NCBI GenBank assembly: GCA_965232165.1 | Contig: CBDDOY010000002.1 | Coordinates: 930,001 to 994,000, forward strand | Source: UBA2779 sp965232165 | GTDB taxonomy: Bacteria > Spirochaetota > Spirochaetia > DSM-2461 | Length of the DNA: 64,000 nucleotides | Direction of reading: 5' to 3' | In this document: in pieces, positions 25,955 to 37,203 of the stretch | How the letters are laid out: each line of letters opens with the position of its first letter | How positions within the stretch are numbered: position 1 is the stretch's first letter | The notes under the pieces: generated by a model | The model's database searches: none | The model's input: the letters and a program-made list of their open reading frames with translations, nothing else | What the model was told of the DNA's origin: nothing | Made by a program: the position numbers and the translations under genes

Positions 25955-26923
25955 GTGGGAAAGTCGCCTGCGCTTACTAATATCAAGATCACCCTTGATC
26001 ACTTCTTCAAGTTCCAGTTGCGTGAGTTCCTGGGCGTCTGCGGCTACCGTGTTGAGTCAGAACACGAGATGCTGCATTTTCCCAAAAAACTGGATGCCAT
26101 TGTCATCGGGGAAGGCTCGGCAGCCGCCAGTGATTTCAAGTTTTTTAACTACTTCAGACGCTACAATCTGATCAGCTATAAGTCCTTCAATGACAGTCTG
26201 TGCATGCAGGATATCTATGCTCTATCTTTATATTACCATTTATACCTGCAAGAGCAGGCCGATGCGGATTACGGAAATACCACCATAACCCTTATCTGCT
26301 CCCGCACGCCAAAGAAGTTTATCAGCACATATAAAGACCTGTTCACAGAGGTGCAGCGCGGGCATTTTGTCGGCAGTTATGCGATGTACCAGATTCATAT
26401 CATCAACATCGAAAGAATTGATATTTCCGGCCCTGACGGGATATTCTTATCCGAATTCTGCCGAGAAATTGGCAGGATTTCCGGGGAGGCCGAGATACAG
26501 AGTGCCAATTATCCCCGGGAAATAATTGACAAATTGCTGTCAGGGTATAAAATGAGAATGGGACTCTTTGAGGGAAAGGAGGGAGATAACATGGGAGCCG
26601 TCGCCGATGTGACAGAACTCGTCAGACCGAAACTTAAGCAGGCATGGAAAGAGGGAGAGCTTGCAGGGCAACAGTTGGGCATACAGAAAGGCATACAGAA
26701 AGGCATACAGAAAGGCATTCAGAAAGGCATTCAGAAAGGCCGACAGGAAGGCATTCAGGAAGGCCGACAGGAAGGCATTCAGAAAGGGCGACAGGAAGGC
26801 ATTCAGGAAGGCATTCAGAAAGGTGTCAATCAAACCGCCAAAAGGTTGAAGGAAGCCGGTGTTGCCGCCGCTATAATATGCAAGACAACCGGATTAACCC
26901 AGGCGGAGATTGATAAACTCTAG
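25955..26923 (+). CDS. Array unit 3: Rpn/PD-(D/E)XK-like protein, 12 tail repeats
   Basis: 322 residues with the same tail-repeat order as unit 2. It differs at residue 49 (Ile for Leu in KLDAIVIGEG) and has Cys in SLCMQDIY where most copies have Arg. Upstream palindrome arms are 9 bp. Open and apparently intact. Confidence 0.72.
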   Translation: MGKSPALTNIKITLDHFFKFQLREFLGVCGYRVESEHEMLHFPKKLDAIVIGEGSAAASDFKFFNYFRRYNLISYKSFNDSLCMQDIYALSLYYHLYLQEQADADYGNTTITLICSRTPKKFISTYKDLFTEVQRGHFVGSYAMYQIHIINIERIDISGPDGIFLSEFCREIGRISGEAEIQSANYPREIIDKLLSGYKMRMGLFEGKEGDNMGAVADVTELVRPKLKQAWKEGELAGQQLGIQKGIQKGIQKGIQKGIQKGRQEGIQEGRQEGIQKGRQEGIQEGIQKGVNQTAKRLKEAGVAAAIICKTTGLTQAEIDKL

Positions 26924-27587
26924 TTTCGGTGTTGTAAGAGGATTGATAATTCCGGCGGTATTATCTGCCTGTGAGCTGCAGGCAGGCGGTTGAAATTTCC
27001 CGCGTCGGAAGCCGTGCATCCGAATCCGCCCTTCGGGGTTCGTTCCTCACCCCTCCTTTGACGGCTGCCGATGCCCCTGTTTCGCCTCCGGCACATTGAA
27101 GAAAACATTGAGGACCATTCACTTCTCCTTCTCCATTTACCCGAAAGACATCGCATTGCCAATAAAATCGAATATTTTGACCGCATTCGCTGTCAAAATA
27201 TTCACACCCTCCCCGCCGTTCCTGTTTCTCCAGCCGTTGAGGAACCATTATTTCAGAAACCACCATAGCCGCTATGGTGCTTCATAAGGTGAACCTGCTA
27301 TACTTTATTCTGTGGGAAAGTCGCCTGCGCTTACTAATATCAAGATCACCCTTGATCACTTCTTCAAGTTCCAGTTGCGTGAGTTCCTGGGCGTCTGCGG
27401 CTACCGTGTTGAGTCAGAACACGAGATGCTGCATTTTCCCAAAAAACTGGATGCCATTGTCATCGGGGAAGGCTCGGCAGCCGCCAGTGATTTCAAGTTT
27501 TTTAACTACTTCAGACGCTACAATCTGATCAGTTATAAATCCTTCAATGACAGTCTGCGCATGCAGGATATCTATGCTCTATCTTTA

Positions 27588-27749
27588 GGGCACCTCTAAA
27601 AAATAGCTTTAGGAAATTGACGAAGAAATTTTTTGTCGATACAAGGCGGCAAAAGCTAAAGCGTAGCTTAAGCTACGTGAGTATTTTGACAACGCAGTAG
27701 CAGCGGAAAAGATCGAGTCAAGAACTAAATGGGTTTTTTAGAGGTGCCC
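27588..27749 (-). repeat. MITE copy D inside array unit 4 (TTTA target duplication)
   Basis: Ends GGGCACCTCTAA / TTAGAGGTGCCC, 162 bp, in reverse orientation to copies A-C and E. TTTA at 27584-27587 and 27750-27753 is the target duplication. Comparison with intact units shows the exact pre-insertion sequence (CTATCTTTATATTACC), so this is a clean proof of the 4-bp duplication. Confidence 0.92.
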
Positions 27750-28857
27750 TTTATATTACCATTTATACCTGCAAGAGCAGGCCGATGCGGATTACGGAAA
27801 TACCACCATAACCCTTATCTGCTCCCGCACGCCAAAGAAGTTTATCAGCACATATAAAGACCTGTTCACAGAGGTGCAGCGCGGGCATTTTGTCGGCAGT
27901 TATGCGATGTACCAGATTCATATCATCAACATCGAAAGAATTGATATTTCCGGCCCTGACGGGATATTCTTATCCCAAGTTCACCAAAATACACCTGCTA
28001 AATATTTTTTTAACGACCAAGAAAACGAATTACTTCAAAAAAAGGCTTAAATATTTCCCAAAACCTCATAAATACCATAGAATATTTAGGGATTCCGCTT
28101 TTTGGGGACCTCAAATCACCTCAAATCAAAATGTAGTGCCTAACACTTTATTTTTCGCTTGCCTCTTTTGTGGCTGTGGTGTATCTTAGTGGTATGTATA
28201 TAAGATCAATAAAAGTTGCCAACGGTAAAACGAAAAAACAGTACACCTACCTCAATCTTGTAGAAAATATCCGCACTGATAAAGGCCCCCGACAGCGGAT
28301 TATTCTCAACCTTGGGAAACTGGATATTGATTCTTCTCAATACAAAGCTCTGGCAAGAAGAATTGAAAATATTCTTTCAGGAAACAGAGAATTATTCGAC
28401 TTGGATGAAGACATTGAGAAAATCGCACAGCAGGTATCAGACCGCATTTTCACCAAGCGGGCAAAAGACGCACAACTAAAAGCTCAAGCGCAAGCCAATT
28501 TTGTAGCGGTCGATGCTAACAGCCTTGAAACAAAGAAAGTCAGAAGCCTAGGCCCTGAGTACGTCTGTCATCAGCAATGGAAAGAGTTGGAAATGGACAG
28601 AGTTCTAAGGAAATGCGGTGTGCCTAAGGGAACGATCCCCTTACTTGAAGCTCTAATCGTCGGTAGAATGATCAAACCAGCCAGCGAGCGATTTACCAGG
28701 CAGTGGGCGGAAAAACATTCTGCTCTTTTTGAGCTGTGCGGCTTACCCCATTCGTCCTCCCTGAATGCGTACTACAGGGCTGCCGATGTTCTCTACCGCT
28801 GTAAGGACGAGCTGGAGAAGCATTTGGCTTGTAAAGAACAAGATTTATTCTCCCTCG

Positions 28858-30258
28858 GAGTTATTGTCAATAGTTGTGGATGAGAAAATTTCAAATCCTT
28901 CATTTTTTTCACGCGGCCTCTTCCTTGAAGACTCCATCTTTACAAAACACACCCTCAATAACCCTGGGGATTAGCTTGTATCCACGTAGCTTTCGCCAGT
29001 TCTTTTCAGCCTCCAGGCAGAGCTTCCAAACCATACTTAATGTTGCCGCCCTTGAACCACAGCCCCTGGTTCTCTTCGTTCTAAGGCGGACAGTAGCAAA
29101 GGTTGACTCAATCGGGTTGGTCGTCCTGATGTGAGTCCAGTGCATCGCCGGAAATTTGTAGAACGTGAACAGCTTCTCCCTGTCCTTTTCCAGACACTGG
29201 GTGGCCCTGGGGTATTTAGCCTGAAAGGAATCAATGAATAAGTCATAGGCTTTAAGAGCATTCTGCTCGGTATCTGCCATATACATTTCATGAATCATTG
29301 ACTTGGCCTTGCCCTGGATATTCCTGGGCATTTTGTTTAACACATTCGCTGTCTTGTGCACCCAGCAACGCTGTTTTTTTGTTTCGGGAAAGATTTCATC
29401 CAGGGCATTCCAGAAACCCAGCGCACCATCCCCAATGGCCAGCCTGGGGGCGGTGGTGAGACCCCGGGCTTTCAGTTGGAGCAGTATCTCCCTCCAGCTT
29501 TGTGAGCTTTCCCTGTATCCGTCACTGACGGCTAGAAGTTCCTTCTTCCCATCCCTGTCAGCTCCCATGATTACAAGAATGCAGCTCCTTTGATCATCAA
29601 GCCTTACATTGAAGTAGATGCCGTCCACCCAGATGTAGGCGTATTCCTTAGCTTTCAAATCACGTTTCTCCCACTGAAGAAACTCATCTTCCCAGAACCT
29701 TTTCAAGCGGACTATGTTCGTCGCCGACAGTCCGGCAATACCTTCACCCAGAATCGAGGCAAGAGCTGTCTGGAAAGCAGATGTGGACACACCGCTGAGG
29801 TACAGCGCCGGAACAAGGTTGTCGATACTGGGAGTTCTGCGCATATAGGTTGGCAGTATGGCACTGGTGAAGCGATCCTCTCGCTTGCTCTTTAATTTCC
29901 TGTCATCCACTCTTGGAACCTTGATTTGCATTTGACCAGCCCCTGTCACAATTTTTCGTTGGGCGTGGTAACCATTGCGTACAACCTTGCGCTGATTATT
30001 CTGATCACGCTCATGTTTATGGGCATTGATGTAGTCTTCCACTTCTAACTCCAGGGCATGAATAAGCATCTTTCTGGCTCCCTCTCGCAAAACCTGATCC
30101 AAAACCGATTCTGTTTCGCTTTTCAGCACTTCCGAATCATTTCCGTTTGTTGTAAACTCTTCCATAGAGCATCTCCTTTCTGTTTGGCTTTATTACCAAT
30201 TATTTTACAGAAGGATTTGCTCTTTTTTTACCCCATCCACAACTTTTGATTATATCTC
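28858..30258 (-). mobile_element. IS256-family insertion sequence (1401 bp)
   Basis: The element lies between two copies of TCTCCCTCG (28849-28857 and 30259-30267), a 9-bp target duplication, which fits the family (8-9 bp). Its imperfect inverted ends share AGTTGTGGATG. It carries one intact transposase gene. A decayed second copy lies at 40.5 kb. Confidence 0.9.
28909..30165 (-). CDS. IS256-family transposase
   Basis: A 418-residue transposase of the IS256/Mutator group. DDE residues lie in AYIWVDGIYFNVR, AIGDGALGFWNAL and, with the usual downstream HWTHIRTTNPIESTFATVR, the final Glu of PIES-type context. Also visible are the family's zinc-like C/H patch in KQRCWVHKTANVLNK and an N-terminal EDYINAHKHERD segment with RNGYHAQRK. 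Length is typical (about 400). No frameshift or stop, so it is probably active. Confidence 0.93.
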   Translation of the reverse strand: MEEFTTNGNDSEVLKSETESVLDQVLREGARKMLIHALELEVEDYINAHKHERDQNNQRKVVRNGYHAQRKIVTGAGQMQIKVPRVDDRKLKSKREDRFTSAILPTYMRRTPSIDNLVPALYLSGVSTSAFQTALASILGEGIAGLSATNIVRLKRFWEDEFLQWEKRDLKAKEYAYIWVDGIYFNVRLDDQRSCILVIMGADRDGKKELLAVSDGYRESSQSWREILLQLKARGLTTAPRLAIGDGALGFWNALDEIFPETKKQRCWVHKTANVLNKMPRNIQGKAKSMIHEMYMADTEQNALKAYDLFIDSFQAKYPRATQCLEKDREKLFTFYKFPAMHWTHIRTTNPIESTFATVRLRTKRTRGCGSRAATLSMVWKLCLEAEKNWRKLRGYKLIPRVIEGVFCKDGVFKEEAA

Positions 30259-32355
30259 TCTCCCTCGACGAAAGCATTGTACTTTACGATTTAACGAACA
30301 CCTACTTTGAGGGTCAGTGCAAAAAGAACCCAAAGGCATCTTATGGTCGCTCGAAAGAAAAGCGCAGTGACTGCAAATTGGCTACCCTGGGGTTGGTTGT
30401 CGATGCGGATGGATTTCCCAAGTATAGCAAGTTCCATCCGGGGAACCAGTGCGAATCCAAGACTTTTCAGGCCACGATTTTAGATTTGGAAGCCAACGCG
30501 GGCCTAAAAGTCGGGGCAACTGTCGTAATGGATGCCGGGATTGCCACAAAAGAGAATATCGAATGGCTTAAAAAGCGAAAATGTACCTACCTTGTGGTTC
30601 ACAGAGGGAAAAGTCCTTTGGAGCTTGAGCCATCGCAAGAGATGAATCTGGTCATGGAGGACAAGAAAACAGGTGCCAGGATTGAAGTATTCGGAAAAAC
30701 AATCTCGGATGAGCATTGGGTTCTGGTAAAGAGCGAGCACAAACGTCTTAAAGAAGAGGCCATGGCTATGCGTACCGAAACCGTCCTCCTTGAAAGACTT
30801 CAATATCTTCGTGACGGATTAAACAAGAAAAACCGCATGAAACTGTATTCTTCGGTTCTTCAGAGCATTGGCAGGCTTAAGGAAAAATATCCAAAGGCTG
30901 CAAAACTTTATGAAATATCAGTTATTCCTGGGGAGCCTGCCAAGCGGACAGGAAAGTTGAATGCGATTGACATTAAATGGGAGAAGAAAACTCAGACAGG
31001 AAACAGTGAAGGAACTTATACCCTTAGAACCAATCGAAAAGATTTGGATGACAAAAATATTTGGGAGCTCTATATAATGCTTGGCCGTATTGAAAACTCA
31101 TTTAGAGACATGAAGTCTCATCTTGGTTTTCGGCCTAACTTTCATCAACTGGAGGAGAGAGTGCAGTCGCATATGTTTATATCAGTCCTTGCGTATCACC
31201 TGATGCATGCGACTGAATGTAAATTACGAAAAGGGGGAGATACACGGAGTTGGAAGACCATAAAAGAAGTTCTTTCTACCCACCAGAGGATAACCATAGA
31301 GTACATTTCCAAGACTGAAGAGGGAGTGCTGATGAATAATGAAGTGAGACTCGACTCCCGACAGGAACTAGAACATCAGAAGATTTATGCGATGCTTGGG
31401 TTGTCGGGAAAGGCGTTGAACCGTCGGATGACGACTCACCAAATCCGTAGTGTAAATAAAAAATAGTAACTCCATTTATTATAAGGAATTACGTTTTTTA
31501 GTGGTGAACTTGGGTTATCCGAATTCTGCCGAGAAATTGGCAGGATTTCCGGGGAGGCCGAGATACAGAGTGCCAATTATCCCCGGGAGATAATTGACAA
31601 ATTGCTGTCAGGGTATAAAATGAGAATGGGACTCTTTGAGGGAAAGGAGGGAGATAACATGGGAGCCGTCGCCGATGTGACAGAACTCGTCAGACCGAAA
31701 CTTAAGCAGGCATGGAAAGAGGGAGAGATAGCAGGGCAACAGTTGGGCATACAGAAAGGCATTCAGAAAGGCATTCAGAAAGGCATTCAGAAAGGCATTC
31801 AGAAAGGCCGACAGGAAGGCCGACAGGAAGGCATTCAGGAAGGCATTCAGGAAGGCATTCAGAAAGGTGTCAATCAAACCGCCAAAAGGTTGAAGGAAGC
31901 CGGTGTTGCCGCCGCTATAATATGCAAGACAACCGGATTAACCCAGGCGGAGATTGATAAACTCTAGTTTCGGTGTTGTAAGAGGATTGATAATTCCGGC
32001 GGTATTATCTGCCTGTGAGCTGCAGGCAGGCGGTTGAAATTTCCCGCGTCGGAAGCCGTGCATCCGAATCCGCCCTTCGGGGTTCGTTCCTCACCCCTCC
32101 TTTGACGGCTGCCGATGCCCCTGTTTCGCCTCCGGCACATTGAAGAAAACATTGAGGACCATTCACTTCTCCTTCTCCATTTACCCGAAAGACATCGCAT
32201 TGCCAATAAAATCGAATATTTTGACCGCATTCGCTGTCAAAATATTCACACCCTCCCCGCCGTTCCTGTTTCTCCAGCCGTTGAGGAACCATTATTTCAG
32301 AAACCACCATAGCCGCTATGGTACTTCATAAAGTGAACCTGCTATACTTTATTCT

Positions 32356-33264
32356 GTGGGGAAGTCGCCTGCGCTTACTAATATCAAGATCACCCTTGAT
32401 CACTTCTTCAAGTTCCAGTTGCGTGAGTTCCTGGGCGTCTGCGGCTACCGTGTTGAGTCAGAACACGAGATGCTGCATTTTCCCAAAAAACTGGATGCCC
32501 TCGTTATCGGGGAAGGCTCGGCAGCCGCCAGTGATTTCAAGATTTTTAACTACTTCAGACGCTACAATCTGATCAGTTATAAATCCTTCAATGACAGTCT
32601 GCGCATGCAGGATATCTATGCTCTATCTTTATATTACCATTTATACCTGCAAGAGCAGGCCGATGCGGATTACGGAAATACCACCATAACCCTTATCTGC
32701 TCCCGCACGCCAAAGAAGTTTATCAGCACATATAAAGACCTGTTCACAGAGGTGCAGCGCGGGCATTTTGTCGGCAGTTATGCGATGTACCAGATTCATA
32801 TCATCAACATCGAAAGAATTGATATTTCCGGCCCTGACGGGATATTCTTATCCGAATTCTGCCGAGAAATTGGCAGGATTTCCGGGGAGGCCGAGATACA
32901 GAGTGCCAATTATCCCCGGGAGATAATTGACAAATTGCTGTCAGGGTATAAAATGAGAATGGGACTCTTTGAGGGAAAGGAGGGAGATAACATGGGAGCC
33001 GTCGCCGATGTGACAGAACTCGTCAGACCGAAACTTAAGCAGGCATGGAAAGAGGGAGAGCTTGCAGGGCAACAGTTGGGCATACAGAAAGGCATACAGA
33101 AAGGCATTCAGAAAGGCATTCAGAAAGGCCGACAGGAAGGCATTCAGGAAGGCATTCAGAAAGGTGTCAATCAAACCGCCAAAAGATTGAAGGAAGCCGG
33201 TGTTGCCGCCGCTATAATATGCAAGACAACCGGATTAACCCAGGCGGAGATTGATAAACTCTAG
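32356..33264 (+). CDS. Array unit 5: Rpn/PD-(D/E)XK-like protein, 7 tail repeats
   Basis: 302 residues, one of the two shortest copies (with unit 12): four GIQK, then GRQE, GIQE, GIQK. Marker changes are Ile for Phe at residue 63 (DFKIFNYF) and AAAAGATTG in place of AAAAGGTTG near the end. Starts in GTGGGG, as in units 2, 7, 9 and 12. Confidence 0.72.
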   Translation: MGKSPALTNIKITLDHFFKFQLREFLGVCGYRVESEHEMLHFPKKLDALVIGEGSAAASDFKIFNYFRRYNLISYKSFNDSLRMQDIYALSLYYHLYLQEQADADYGNTTITLICSRTPKKFISTYKDLFTEVQRGHFVGSYAMYQIHIINIERIDISGPDGIFLSEFCREIGRISGEAEIQSANYPREIIDKLLSGYKMRMGLFEGKEGDNMGAVADVTELVRPKLKQAWKEGELAGQQLGIQKGIQKGIQKGIQKGRQEGIQEGIQKGVNQTAKRLKEAGVAAAIICKTTGLTQAEIDKL

Positions 33265-33652
33265 TTTCGGTGTTGTAAGAGGATTGATAATTCCGGCGGT
33301 ATTATCTGCCTGTGAGCTGCAGGCAGGCGGTTGAAATTTCCCGCGTCGGAAGCCGTGCATCCGAATCCGCCCTTCGGGGTTCGTTCCTCACCCCTCCTTT
33401 GACGGCTGCCGATGCCCCTGTTTCGCCTCCGGCACATTGAAGAAAACATTGAGGACCATTCACTTCTCCTTCTCCATTTACCCGAAAGACATCGCATTGC
33501 CAATAAAATCGAATATTTTGACCGCATTCGCTGTCAAAATATTCACACCCTCCCCGCCGTTCCTGTTTCTCCAGCCGTTGAGGAACCATTATCTCAGAAA
33601 CCACCATAGCCGCTATGGTACTTCATAAAGTGAACCTGCTATACTTCATTCT

Positions 33653-34573
33653 GTGGGAAAGTCGCCTGCGCTTACTAATATCAAGATCACCCTTGATCAC
33701 TTCTTCAAGTTCCAGTTGCGTGAGTTCCTGGGCGTCTGCGGCTACCGTGTTGAGTCAGAACACGAAATGCTGCATTTTCCCAAAAAACTGGATGCCCTCG
33801 TTATCGGGGAAGGCTCGGCAGCCGCCAGTGATTTCAAGATTTTTAACTACTTCAGACGCTACAATCTGATCAGTTATAAATCCTTCAATGACAGTCTGCG
33901 CATGCAGGATATCTATGCTCTATCTTTATATTACCATTTATACCTGCAAGAGCAGGCCGATGCGGATTACGGAAATACCACCATAACCCTTATCTGCTCC
34001 CGCACGCCAAAGAAGTTTATCAGCACATATAAAGACCTGTTCACAGAGGTGCAGCGCGGGCATTTTGTCGGCAGTTATGCGATGTACCAGATTCATATCA
34101 TCAACATCGAAAGAATTGATATTTCCGGCCCTGACGGGATATTCTTATCCGAATTCTGCCGAGAAATTGGCAGGATTTCCGGGGAGGCCGAGATACAGAG
34201 TGCCAATTATCCCCGGGAAATAATTGACAAATTGCTGTCAGGGTATAAAATGAGAATGGGACTCTTTGAGGGAAAGGAGGGAGATAACATGGGAGCCGTC
34301 GCCGATGTGACAGAACTCGTCAGACCGAAACTTAAGCAGGCATGGAAAGAGGGAGAGCTTGCAGGGCAACAGTTGGGCATACAGAAAGGCATTCAGAAAG
34401 GCATTCAGAAAGGCCGACAGGAAGGCCGACAGGAAGGCCGACAGGAAGGCATTCAGGAAGGCATTCAGAAAGGTGTCAATCAAACCGCCAAAAGGTTGAA
34501 GGAAGCCGGTGTTGCCGCCGCTATAATATGCAAGACAACCGGATTAACCCAGGCGGAGATTGATAAACTCTAG
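33653..34573 (+). CDS. Array unit 6: Rpn/PD-(D/E)XK-like protein, 8 tail repeats
   Basis: 306 residues with three GIQK, three GRQE, GIQE and GIQK. It shares a set of silent markers with units 8 and 13: TTATCTCAG upstream, TTCATTCTG before the start and CACGAAATGC near codon 38. Open and apparently intact. Confidence 0.72.
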   Translation: MGKSPALTNIKITLDHFFKFQLREFLGVCGYRVESEHEMLHFPKKLDALVIGEGSAAASDFKIFNYFRRYNLISYKSFNDSLRMQDIYALSLYYHLYLQEQADADYGNTTITLICSRTPKKFISTYKDLFTEVQRGHFVGSYAMYQIHIINIERIDISGPDGIFLSEFCREIGRISGEAEIQSANYPREIIDKLLSGYKMRMGLFEGKEGDNMGAVADVTELVRPKLKQAWKEGELAGQQLGIQKGIQKGIQKGRQEGRQEGRQEGIQEGIQKGVNQTAKRLKEAGVAAAIICKTTGLTQAEIDKL

Positions 34574-34961
34574 TTTCGGTGTTGTAAGAGGATTGATAAT
34601 TCCGGCGGTATTATCTGCCTGTGAGCTGCAGGCAGGCGGTTGAAATTTCCCGCGTCGGAAGCCGTGCATCCGAATCCGCCCTTCGGGGTTCGTTCCTCAC
34701 CCCTCCTTTGACGGCTGCCGATGCCCCTGTTTCGCCTCCGGCACATTGAAGAAAACATTGAGGACCATTCACTTCTCCTTCTCCATTTACCCGAAAGACA
34801 TCGCATTGCCAATAAAATCGAATATTTTGACCGCATTCGCTGTCAAAATATTCACACCCTCCCCGCCGTTCCTGTTTCTCCAGCCGTTGAGGAACCATTA
34901 TTTCAGAAACCACCATAGCCGCTATGGTACTTCATAAAGTGAACCTGCTATACTTTATTCT

Positions 34962-35894
34962 GTGGGGAAGTCGCCTGCGCTTACTAATATCAAGATCACC
35001 CTTGATCACTTCTTCAAGTTCCAGTTGCGTGAGTTCCTGGGCGTCTGCGGCTACCGTGTTGAGTCAGAACACGAGATGCTGCATTTTCCCAAAAAACTGG
35101 ATGCCCTCGTTATCGGGGAAGGCTCGGCAGCCGCCAGTGATTTCAAGATTTTTAACTACTTCAGACGCTACAATCTGATCAGTTATAAATCCTTCAATGA
35201 CAGTCTGCGCATGCAGGATATCTATGCTCTATCTTTATATTACCATTTATACCTGCAAGAGCAGGCCGATGCGGATTACGGAAATACCACCATAACCCTT
35301 ATCTGCTCCCGCACGCCAAAGAAGTTTATCAGCACATATAAAGACCTGTTCACAGAGGTGCAGCGCGGGCATTTTGTCGGCAGTTATGCGATGTACCAGA
35401 TTCATATCATCAACATCGAAAGAATTGATATTTCCGGCCCTGACGGGATATTCTTATCCGAATTCTGCCGAGAAATTGGCAGGATTTCCGGGGAGGCCGA
35501 GATACAGAGTGCCAATTATCCCCGGGAGATAATTGACAAATTGCTGTCAGGGTATAAAATGAGAATGGGACTCTTTGAGGGAAAGGAGGGAGATAACATG
35601 GGAGCCGTCGCCGATGTGACAGAACTCGTCAGACCGAAACTTAAGCAGGCATGGAAAGAGGGAGAGCTTGCAGGGCAACAGTTGGGCATACAGAAAGGCA
35701 TTCAGAAAGGCATTCAGAAAGGCATTCAGAAAGGCATTCAGAAAGGCATTCAGAAAGGCCGACAGGAAGGCATTCAGGAAGGCATTCAGAAAGGTGTCAA
35801 TCAAACCGCCAAAAGATTGAAGGAAGCCGGTGTTGCCGCCGCTATAATATGCAAGACAACCGGATTAACCCAGGCGGAGATTGATAAACTCTAG
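34962..35894 (+). CDS. Array unit 7: Rpn/PD-(D/E)XK-like protein, 9 tail repeats
   Basis: 310 residues with six GIQK in a row, then GRQE, GIQE and GIQK. It carries the same markers as units 5 and 12 (GTGGGG start, DFKIF, AAAAGATTG). Open and apparently intact. Confidence 0.72.
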   Translation: MGKSPALTNIKITLDHFFKFQLREFLGVCGYRVESEHEMLHFPKKLDALVIGEGSAAASDFKIFNYFRRYNLISYKSFNDSLRMQDIYALSLYYHLYLQEQADADYGNTTITLICSRTPKKFISTYKDLFTEVQRGHFVGSYAMYQIHIINIERIDISGPDGIFLSEFCREIGRISGEAEIQSANYPREIIDKLLSGYKMRMGLFEGKEGDNMGAVADVTELVRPKLKQAWKEGELAGQQLGIQKGIQKGIQKGIQKGIQKGIQKGRQEGIQEGIQKGVNQTAKRLKEAGVAAAIICKTTGLTQAEIDKL

Positions 35895-36282
35895 TTTCGG
35901 TGTTGTAAGAGGATTGATAATTCCGGCGGTATTATCTGCCTGTGAGCTGCAGGCAGGCGGTTGAAATTTCCCGCGTCGGAAGCCGTGCATCCGAATCCGC
36001 CCTTCGGGGTTCGTTCCTCACCCCTCCTTTGACGGCTGCCGATGCCCCTGTTTCGCCTCCGGCACATTGAAGAAAACATTGAGGACCATTCACTTCTCCT
36101 TCTCCATTTACCCGAAAGACATCGCATTGCCAATAAAATCGAATATTTTGACCGCATTCGCTGTCAAAATATTCACACCCTCCCCGCCGTTCCTGTTTCT
36201 CCAGCCGTTGAGGAACCATTATCTCAGAAACCACCATAGCCGCTATGGTACTTCATAAAGTGAACCTGCTATACTTCATTCT

Positions 36283-37203
36283 GTGGGAAAGTCGCCTGCG
36301 CTTACTAATATCAAGATCACCCTTGATCACTTCTTCAAGTTCCAGTTGCGTGAGTTCCTGGGCGTCTGCGGCTACCGTGTTGAGTCAGAACACGAAATGC
36401 TGCATTTTCCCAAAAAACTGGATGCCCTCGTTATCGGGGAAGGCTCGGCAGCCGCCAGTGATTTCAAGATTTTTAACTACTTCAGACGCTACAATCTGAT
36501 CAGTTATAAATCCTTCAATGACAGTCTGCGCATGCAGGATATCTATGCTCTATCTTTATATTACCATTTATACCTGCAAGAGCAGGCCGATGCGGATTAC
36601 GGAAATACCACCATAACCCTTATCTGCTCCCGCACGCCAAAGAAGTTTATCAGCACATATAAAGACCTGTTCACAGAGGTGCAGCGCGGGCATTTTGTCG
36701 GCAGTTATGCGATGTACCAGATTCATATCATCAACATCGAAAGAATTGATATTTCCGGCCCTGACGGGATATTCTTATCCGAATTCTGCCGAGAAATTGG
36801 CAGGATTTCCGGGGAGGCCGAGATACAGAGTGCCAATTATCCCCGGGAGATAATTGACAAATTGCTGTCAGGGTATAAAATGAGAATGGGACTCTTTGAG
36901 GGAAAGGAGGGAGATAACATGGGAGCCGTCGCCGATGTGACAGAACTCGTCAGACCGAAACTTAAGCAGGCATGGAAAGAGGGAGAGCTTGCAGGGCAAC
37001 AGTTGGGCATACAGAAAGGCATACAGAAAGGCATACAGAAAGGCATTCAGAAAGGCATTCAGAAAGGGCGACAGGAAGGCATTCAGGAAGGCATTCAGAA
37101 AGGTGTCAATCAAACCGCCAAAAGGTTGAAGGAAGCCGGTGTTGCCGCCGCTATAATATGCAAGACAACCGGATTAACCCAGGCGGAGATTGATAAACTC
37201 TAG
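36283..37203 (+). CDS. Array unit 8: Rpn/PD-(D/E)XK-like protein, 8 tail repeats
   Basis: 306 residues with five GIQK, GRQE, GIQE and GIQK; the GRQE codons use the GGGCGACAG spelling. Same markers as units 6 and 13. Equal in length to unit 6 but with a different repeat order, so the tails changed independently. Confidence 0.72.
   Translation: MGKSPALTNIKITLDHFFKFQLREFLGVCGYRVESEHEMLHFPKKLDALVIGEGSAAASDFKIFNYFRRYNLISYKSFNDSLRMQDIYALSLYYHLYLQEQADADYGNTTITLICSRTPKKFISTYKDLFTEVQRGHFVGSYAMYQIHIINIERIDISGPDGIFLSEFCREIGRISGEAEIQSANYPREIIDKLLSGYKMRMGLFEGKEGDNMGAVADVTELVRPKLKQAWKEGELAGQQLGIQKGIQKGIQKGIQKGIQKGRQEGIQEGIQKGVNQTAKRLKEAGVAAAIICKTTGLTQAEIDKL

Larger units (their letters stand above)
28194..31466 (+). 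pseudogene. IS1634-like transposase, split by IS256-like element
   Basis: The N-terminal part begins MYIRSIKVANGKTKK at 28194 and runs to 28857; the catalytic part resumes at 30268 with DESIVLYDLTNTYFEG, then VVMDAGIATKENI and the C-terminal IENSFRDMKSHLGFRPNF. Removing the IS256-like element and one 9-bp duplication joins FSL to DESIVLYDL in frame, giving a full transposase of about 620 residues. It was thus functional-looking when it was hit. Now inactive unless the nested element excises precisely. Confidence 0.88.
27974..31514 (+). mobile_element. IS1634-like element inserted in array unit 4, itself split by IS256-like element
   Basis: Ends CCCAAGTTCACCA / TGGTGAACTTGGG form a 13-bp perfect inverted repeat; TTAT flanks both sides (27970-27973 and 31515-31518). 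Intact units give the empty site TTCTTATCCGAATT. Without the nested IS256-like element it is about 2.1 kb, as expected for the family. Its ends and transposase differ clearly from the IS1634-family element at 17.2 kb, so these are two separate lineages. Confidence 0.88.
27312..31967 (+). pseudogene. Array unit 4: interrupted by MITE and nested IS elements
   Basis: The reading frame runs normally to 27587, is split by MITE copy D, resumes at 27754, is split again by an IS1634-like element at 27974-31514, and ends normally at 31967. Removing both insertions and one copy of each target duplication restores an open frame of about 314 residues with ten tail repeats (five GIQK, two GRQE, two GIQE, one GIQK). 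The unit was therefore intact when the elements arrived. As it stands it can only make a truncated product of 95 residues. Confidence 0.9.
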
